NCBI GenBank assembly: GCA_017449485.1
Contig: JAFTFP010000101.1
Span: forward strand, 1-37,540
From: Lachnospiraceae bacterium
GTDB lineage: Bacteria > Bacillota > Clostridia > Lachnospirales > Lachnospiraceae
Length of the DNA stretch: 37,540 nt
Direction: 5' to 3'
The notes beneath the pieces are model-generated. The model worked only from the letters and a program-made list of their open reading frames with translations. It did no database searches and was not told where the DNA came from. The position numbers and the translations under genes are program-made. Positions 33,556-37,540 of the stretch are shown one piece after another; position 1 is the stretch's first letter; each line of letters starts with the position of its first letter.

Positions 33556-34731
33556 ATGGACTACGGGAAAAGCAAAAAGTGGAATGTCAGTTTTGATACC
33601 AAGTGCCAGGGAACGGATCTGACCATCCTGGACCAGTATAATGCGATCAGCTATCCGATCTACCAGACGGCGACCTTCTCGCACAGGCACGTCGGGGAGC
33701 AGACAGGTTTTGACTATTCGCGCCAGAGCAACCCGACGAGGCAGCAGCTGGAGAGCGTCGTCGCGCTTCTGGAGAACGGCGAGCACGCCCTGGCCTTTTC
33801 CAGCGGCATGGCGGCCGTGGCAGCCGTTATGGAATTGTTTAAGCCCGGCGACCATCTGATTGTGGACGAGGATCTATACGGAGGAAGCATACGCCTTTTC
33901 AACACGATCAGCGCCAAGAACGGCATTGAGTTCACGGTTGCGGACGTCAGCAGCGGGATCGAAGAACAGATCCGCCCGCAGACGAAAGCGGTGTATCTGG
34001 AGACGCCCACCAACCCGATGATGCACGTCACGGATATCCGGGCGCTCGCCGAAGTCACGAAAGCACACGGGATTCTTCTGATCGTCGACAATACTTTCCT
34101 CTCGCCGCGATTCCAGAACCCGCTCGATCTGGGCGCGGATATCGTCATACACAGCGGGACAAAATATATCGCAGGCCATCATGACACCATCGGAGGTCTG
34201 GTCGTTCTTAATGACGACGAGCTTGACGGAAGGCTGCGTCTGATCTCCACGACGACCGGCGCCGCGATGGCTCCGTTTGACAGCTGGCTCACACTCAGGG
34301 GGATCCGGACACTGGCGGTGCGGATGGACAGGGCGCAGGAAAATGCCCTCAGAATAGCGGAGTATCTGAAACAGTCGCCCTATGTAACCAGAGTGATTTA
34401 TCCGGGATTGCCGGAGCATCCGGGCTATGAGATCATGAAGAAACAGGCAAGCGGCTTCGGCGCGATGATCTCCTTCGAGGTCCGGTCGGCGGAGTTCGCC
34501 AGGGCAGTGCTTGAGAATGTCGAGCTGTTTTATTTTGCCGAGAGCCTCGGCGGGACAGAGACTCTGATCACCTATCCGCTCACGCAGACACACGCCGCCG
34601 TGCCGCAGGAGCTGCGCGAGAAAAACGGCATCACCGACCGCCTGCTCCGTCTGTCTGTGGGGATCGAAAATGCGCAGGATCTCATCGACGAGTTTGAGCG
34701 GGTTTTCACCGTGATCGGCAAACCTGACTGA
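33556..34731 (+). CDS. Cys/Met metabolism PLP-dependent enzyme (cystathionine gamma-lyase/synthase family)
   Basis: 391 residues, the usual length. Family signatures: YPIYQTATFSH near residue 35, YSRQSNPTRQQLE, LAFSSGMAAVAAV, ETPTNPMMHV, DNTFLSPRFQNPLDLGADIVIHSGTKYIAGH with PLP-binding Lys203, and ESLGGTETLITYPLTQTHA near the end. It could be cystathionine gamma-synthase, beta-lyase or gamma-lyase, or an O-acetylhomoserine enzyme; sequence alone does not decide. With the upstream PatB-type gene it forms a two-gene sulfur amino acid unit closed by a perfect hairpin terminator. Confidence 0.9.
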   Translation: MDYGKSKKWNVSFDTKCQGTDLTILDQYNAISYPIYQTATFSHRHVGEQTGFDYSRQSNPTRQQLESVVALLENGEHALAFSSGMAAVAAVMELFKPGDHLIVDEDLYGGSIRLFNTISAKNGIEFTVADVSSGIEEQIRPQTKAVYLETPTNPMMHVTDIRALAEVTKAHGILLIVDNTFLSPRFQNPLDLGADIVIHSGTKYIAGHHDTIGGLVVLNDDELDGRLRLISTTTGAAMAPFDSWLTLRGIRTLAVRMDRAQENALRIAEYLKQSPYVTRVIYPGLPEHPGYEIMKKQASGFGAMISFEVRSAEFARAVLENVELFYFAESLGGTETLITYPLTQTHAAVPQELREKNGITDRLLRLSVGIENAQDLIDEFERVFTVIGKPD

Positions 34732-34758
34732 ACCGGGAGCCCGAAACCATGAATACAG

Positions 34759-34792
34759 AAAACCGGCAGCAGGATTACCTGCTGCCGGTTTT
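34759..34792. terminator. Bidirectional terminator between convergent genes
   Basis: A perfect 15-bp stem (34759-34773 with 34778-34792, loop ATTA) flanked by A-run on the left and T-run on the right. It can end transcription of the lyase pair (+) and of the secreted-protein gene (-), whose stop lies 23 bases away. Confidence 0.92.
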
Positions 34793-34814
34793 CAATCAAA
34801 GGACAGACCACGCA

Positions 34815-35171
34815 TTACTGCGGACGAACACCGATTATATTGCCATCGGCGTCATAAATCGTTACGGTGTGTGTTGTATTATCCAACACATATCTGTTGC
34901 CGGCATCATCTGACCAGTTGACGGTGGTGTGGATGATTTCCTCAGCGGGCTCCTGCTTCTTCGGAGCGGGTTTGATGATTCTGCGGTAAACGGTGTTGCC
35001 ATCGGTCCATTCGATGACGACTTCGGCTGCGAACTCATCCATATTCTCATCATACTCAACCATCTCAACGACCTTGGTTTCTTCCGGTACTTCGCTTGCG
35101 AAAGCGGTCATTCCCAGCACGGAGGTCATAGCGAATACAGCGATCATAGCGGCAACAAGTTTCTTTTTCAT
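34815..35171 (-). CDS. Small secreted protein of unknown function
   Basis: 118 residues from ATG 35171, chosen because AAAGGAAG precedes it and it opens with a classical signal peptide (MKKKLVAAMIAVFAMTSVLG, cleavage after AFA, before SEVPEE). The mature part is acidic at first (EETKVVEMVEYDENMDEFAAEV). It then has two short beta-like units: VIEWTDGNTVYRRIIKP and TTVNWSDDAGNRYVLDN with HTVTIYDADGNIIG. It contains no cysteine or anchor, so it is released or loosely wall-bound. I do not recognise the family. A direct-repeat operator-like site lies about 105 bases upstream. Confidence 0.82.
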   Translation of the reverse strand: MKKKLVAAMIAVFAMTSVLGMTAFASEVPEETKVVEMVEYDENMDEFAAEVVIEWTDGNTVYRRIIKPAPKKQEPAEEIIHTTVNWSDDAGNRYVLDNTTHTVTIYDADGNIIGVRPQ

Positions 35172-35255
35172 AATTATTTCTTCCTTTCTTCTTCCGGGCG
35201 CCTGCCCTGCTTCTGATTTGTTCTGCGCCCTTGGGCGTTTGTCTTTGTGTTTACA

Positions 35256-35295
35256 TGCATAGCTTAACAGGCGGATTGTCACAGAAATGTCACAG
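35256..35295 (-). promoter_or_regulatory. Direct-repeat operator (Pho-box-like) upstream of the secreted-protein gene
   Basis: TGTCACAG occurs at 35277-35284 and again at 35288-35295, an 11-base period as used by OmpR/PhoB-family regulators. On the minus strand a possible -10 (TATGCA, 35261-35256) follows 15 bases later with no good -35, as at activator-dependent promoters. Confidence 0.45.
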
Positions 35296-35312
35296 ACAAA
35301 TTTCCGGGTTCA

Positions 35313-35340
35313 TTGACAGGAATATGAGTGATTCGATACT
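35313..35340 (+). promoter_or_regulatory. Promoter of the alcohol dehydrogenase gene
   Basis: Perfect TTGACA at 35313-35318 with GATACT at 35335-35340 (16-base spacer). The leader would be about 60 bases and ends with AAAGGGGG before the ATG at 35407. Confidence 0.65.
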
Positions 35341-35406
35341 ATTATTTCAGCAGGTATTACCAGGTTGTAATGTTTAATTATTGAGGGGTTTTGAAAGGGG
35401 GTTTTT

Positions 35407-36624
35407 ATGCAGAGATTTACAAATCCGAGAGATATCTATCATGGAAAGGGCGCACTTGAAGCGCTGAAAACGCTGGAAGGAAAGCGTGCCATCATCTGTG
35501 TCGGCGGCGGCTCAATGAAGCGTTTCGGATTCCTGGAGCGAGCCGAGAACTATCTGAAAGAGGCTGGTATGGAAGTTACCGTCTTCGAGGGAATCGAGTC
35601 GGATCCTTCTGTTGATACGGTCATGAGAGGCGCTGCTGTCATGCAGGAGTTCGAGCCGGATTGGATTGTCGCCATCGGCGGCGGTTCTCCGATCGATGCT
35701 GCGAAGGCTATGTGGATCAAGTATGAATATCCGGAGACCACTTTTGAGGATATGTGTAAGGTTTTCGGTCTTCCGAAGCTTCGGACCAAGGCGCATTTCT
35801 GTGCTGTTTCCTCCACCTCCGGAACCGCGACGGAAGTGACAGCTTTCTCTATCATTACAGATTATGCGAAGGGCATCAAATATCCGATCGCTGACTTTGA
35901 GATTACACCGGATGTGGCGATTGTTGATCCGGATCTGGCTGAGACAATGCCGAAGAAGCTGGTGGCGCATACCGGAATGGATGCACTGACCCATGCGATT
36001 GAGGCGTATGTTTCAACCGCCCGCAGCGACTTCACGGACGCAATGGCGATTCATGCAATTGAGATGATCCAGCGTGATCTTGTCGCATCCTATAATGAGG
36101 ATATGACAGCGAGAGACAATATGCACACTGCTCAGTGCCTGGCCGGTGTGGCTTTCTCATCCGGACTGCTCGGCATCGTACACTCAATGGCACACAAGAC
36201 GGGCGCGGTCTTTGCGGATTACGGCGCACATATTATTCACGGCGCCGCAAACGCGATGTATCTGCCGAAAGTCATCGCCTACAACGCGAGAAATGCCGAA
36301 GCAAAGCAGCGCTATGGCGTGATCGCCGACTATATGCATCTGGACGGTGTGAATGACGACGAGAAGGTCGCTTCCCTGATCGCCTGTGTGCGCGGCTTCA
36401 ACGACCAGCTCAATATCCCGCATGGTATCAAGTTCTATGGCGCGGATAGCTATCCGACAGAGCAGGGCTTCGTACCGGAAGAGATCTTCCTGGAGAGACT
36501 GCCTGAGATTGCGAAGAATGCGATCCTGGATGCCTGCACGGGCTCTAACCCGAGACAGCCTGACCAGGCGGAGATGGAAGCTGTTCTGAAATGTGCGTAC
36601 TATGACACCGAGGTTGATTTCTGA
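35407..36624 (+). CDS. Iron-type (group III) alcohol dehydrogenase
   Basis: 405 residues. Nucleotide-binding motif IAIGGGSPIDAAKAM is near residue 95 and SSTSGTATEVTAF near 140. The iron ligands are in DPDLAETMP (Asp), HAIEAYVS (His), GIVHSMAHKTGAVF (His) and YGAHIIHGAANA (His). It resembles clostridial butanol/propanol dehydrogenases that reduce aldehydes to alcohols with NAD(P)H. It may provide an electron outlet beside the butyrate pathway, but it has its own promoter and no AdhE-like aldehyde domain. The ribosome site is AAAGGGGG, and a terminator follows. Confidence 0.92.
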   Translation: MQRFTNPRDIYHGKGALEALKTLEGKRAIICVGGGSMKRFGFLERAENYLKEAGMEVTVFEGIESDPSVDTVMRGAAVMQEFEPDWIVAIGGGSPIDAAKAMWIKYEYPETTFEDMCKVFGLPKLRTKAHFCAVSSTSGTATEVTAFSIITDYAKGIKYPIADFEITPDVAIVDPDLAETMPKKLVAHTGMDALTHAIEAYVSTARSDFTDAMAIHAIEMIQRDLVASYNEDMTARDNMHTAQCLAGVAFSSGLLGIVHSMAHKTGAVFADYGAHIIHGAANAMYLPKVIAYNARNAEAKQRYGVIADYMHLDGVNDDEKVASLIACVRGFNDQLNIPHGIKFYGADSYPTEQGFVPEEIFLERLPEIAKNAILDACTGSNPRQPDQAEMEAVLKCAYYDTEVDF

Positions 36625-36681
36625 GGAAGCCGGTGAAGCTTGCTGCTCAGAAAGAAGGCCTGCAGAACAGGACAGAACCGG

Positions 36682-36712
36682 GCTGCCGCAGCATCTGCTG
36701 CGGCAGCTTTTT
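36682..36712 (+). terminator. Terminator of the alcohol dehydrogenase gene
   Basis: A perfect 12-bp GC-rich stem (36682-36693 with 36696-36707) ending in five Ts (36708-36712). AGGAG of the next gene follows at once. Confidence 0.9.
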
Positions 36713-36731
36713 CACAGGAGTACGATGAAAG

Positions 36732-37331
36732 ATGAAGGAAAAAATCGATCGGAACGGAATGACGGAGGAAGAATTTCTGAGGCAGTATAACCCGGACAAA
36801 TATCCGAAGCCGGCGCTGACGGCGGATATGATTGTCCTGCGTAAGATGCCGGACGGATCGCTGCGGATTCTGCTGATCCGCCGTGGCGGACACCCGTATC
36901 TGGGCAGATGGGCTCTTCCGGGAGGCTTTGCCAATAAGAATGAGGCTGCAGAACAGACGGCGGCCCGGGAACTGGAAGAGGAGACGGGACTGCGCGGGCT
37001 TCAGATCAGACTGGTTGGGTTTTACAGTGCGCCGGGCAGAGACCCCAGAGGCTGGACTGTTTCGGCAGCCTATGGAGCGATGATTCCTGAGGAGAGGGCA
37101 GAAGAGGTCCGGGCGGGGGATGACGCCGACCAGGCCGCCTGGTTCCGGGCTGAGGTGGACCCGGAGACGGGAAGTCTTCAGCTGGTGCAGACAGGTGCGG
37201 AAACCGAAGCGGCTGCGGCCGGAGGCGCTTTAAAGAAACTGGCCCGGGACGACAGGGGCTGCCTGCTGGCTTTTGACCATGATCAGATCGTGCGGGATGC
37301 GCTGCAGGTCCTGTGCGGGAAAACAGACTGA
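36732..37331 (+). CDS. Nudix hydrolase, ADP-ribose pyrophosphatase-like
   Basis: 199 residues with the Nudix box GGFANKNEAAEQTAARELEEETGL (G, E, R-E, E-E, G positions all kept) at about 63-86. It is preceded by KPALTADMIVLRK and followed by FYSAPGRDPRGWTVSAAYGA, the latter typical of ADP-ribose or NrtR-like Nudix domains. No DNA-binding tail like NrtR is visible, so it is probably an enzyme. AGGAG (36716-36720) is 11 bases from this ATG. A closer ATG at 36725 is in another frame and opens only a short reading frame, which may lower translation of this gene. Confidence 0.87.
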   Translation: MKEKIDRNGMTEEEFLRQYNPDKYPKPALTADMIVLRKMPDGSLRILLIRRGGHPYLGRWALPGGFANKNEAAEQTAARELEEETGLRGLQIRLVGFYSAPGRDPRGWTVSAAYGAMIPEERAEEVRAGDDADQAAWFRAEVDPETGSLQLVQTGAETEAAAAGGALKKLARDDRGCLLAFDHDQIVRDALQVLCGKTD

Positions 37332-37449
37332 AAAATGAAAAGAACTGGTTCCTGCGGCAGAATCCGAAGAAGGATATGGTGATTCTGGGAAAAAGGTGGT
37401 AAACTATTCTTGCCGTGATGCGGCATATCAGTCATTAAAGGAGAGCAGA

Positions 37450-37540
37450 ATGGTTTCCGACAAAATCAAGGTATCCAACAGCGGCGAGGGAATCCCGGAA
37501 GCGCTGGAGGAAACAGAGCGCATCGGAAGTTATATGGGAC
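37450..37540 (+). CDS. Unidentified gene, N-terminal end (partial)
   Basis: ATG 37450 follows AAAGGAGA at a good distance and the frame stays open to the window edge. The 30 visible residues begin MVSDKIKVSNSGEGIPEALEE and continue TERIGSYMG. The opening is similar to small ATP-binding (histidine-kinase-like) proteins seen in Lachnospiraceae, but too little is visible to say so firmly. The gap 37332-37449 shows no terminator or clear promoter. Confidence 0.6.
   Translation, partial: MVSDKIKVSNSGEGIPEALEETERIGSYMG

Noticed and set aside
35364-35383. Possible Rex site before the alcohol dehydrogenase
   Set aside because: The TTGT...AATTA pattern matches only partly and needs a 2-base spacer instead of 4; the right half is poor.
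36725-36790. Short frame from ATG 36725, close to AGGAG
   Set aside because: It overlaps the Nudix gene in another frame, encodes about 22 codons with no signature, and the Nudix frame is clearly the real one.

Overview
The window looks like chromosomal DNA of a GC-rich, anaerobic, butyrate-forming member of the Bacillota, most like Lachnospiraceae/Clostridia. The signs are a thl-crt-hbd-bcd-etfB-etfA operon, a YesN-type regulator beside a ChvE/MmsAB sugar transporter, Gram-positive cell-wall proteins, a SipW/TasA-like export locus, strong AGGAGG ribosome sites and a tRNA cluster without encoded CCA. This is a judgement from gene content; no species can be named.

Layout. 1-7028: end of a sensor kinase, a YesN-like response regulator, a lipoprotein sugar-binding protein that probably serves the sensor, then the transporter proper (lipoprotein receptor, double ATPase, permease), with an attenuating terminator after the receptor gene. 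7123-10814: small metabolic genes (zinc-dependent phospholipase C-like protein, Atg22-type MFS transporter, glycerophosphodiesterase, acylphosphatase, Nudix hydrolase). 10802-11392 on the minus strand: a small protein with a papain/C39-like Cys-His-Asp arrangement. 11514-13850: a secreted SH3-SH3-NlpC/P60 peptidoglycan hydrolase and long-form ribosome hibernation factor.

14063-20070 is the complete acetyl-CoA to butyryl-CoA operon. Its strong promoter is embedded in the hpf terminator, and a near-consensus Rex operator lies over the start of transcription, so NADH/NAD+ control is likely. 20256-28526 is the most unusual part: a SipW-type signal peptidase, three small proteins that share a camelysin/TasA-like C-terminal signature (two with SipW-type signals, one membrane-anchored), and a roughly 1,800-residue secreted protein with a von Willebrand A domain, SdrD-B/Cna-B-like and InlB-like repeats and a C-terminal glycine-rich domain, but no sortase signal. 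It reads as a dedicated surface-fibre or matrix system.

28610-30983: an MtnA-type sugar-phosphate isomerase and a second thiolase. 30997-32233: a truncated acyltransferase gene, a six-gene tRNA cluster (Pro, Gly, Arg, His, Gln, Lys) with its own promoter and terminator, and an N-terminal Nudix fragment, so the tRNA cluster is flanked by gene remnants. 32354-34731: two PLP-dependent sulfur amino acid lyases. 34815-37331: a small secreted protein on the minus strand, an iron-type alcohol dehydrogenase and another Nudix hydrolase. The window ends within a new gene starting at 37450.
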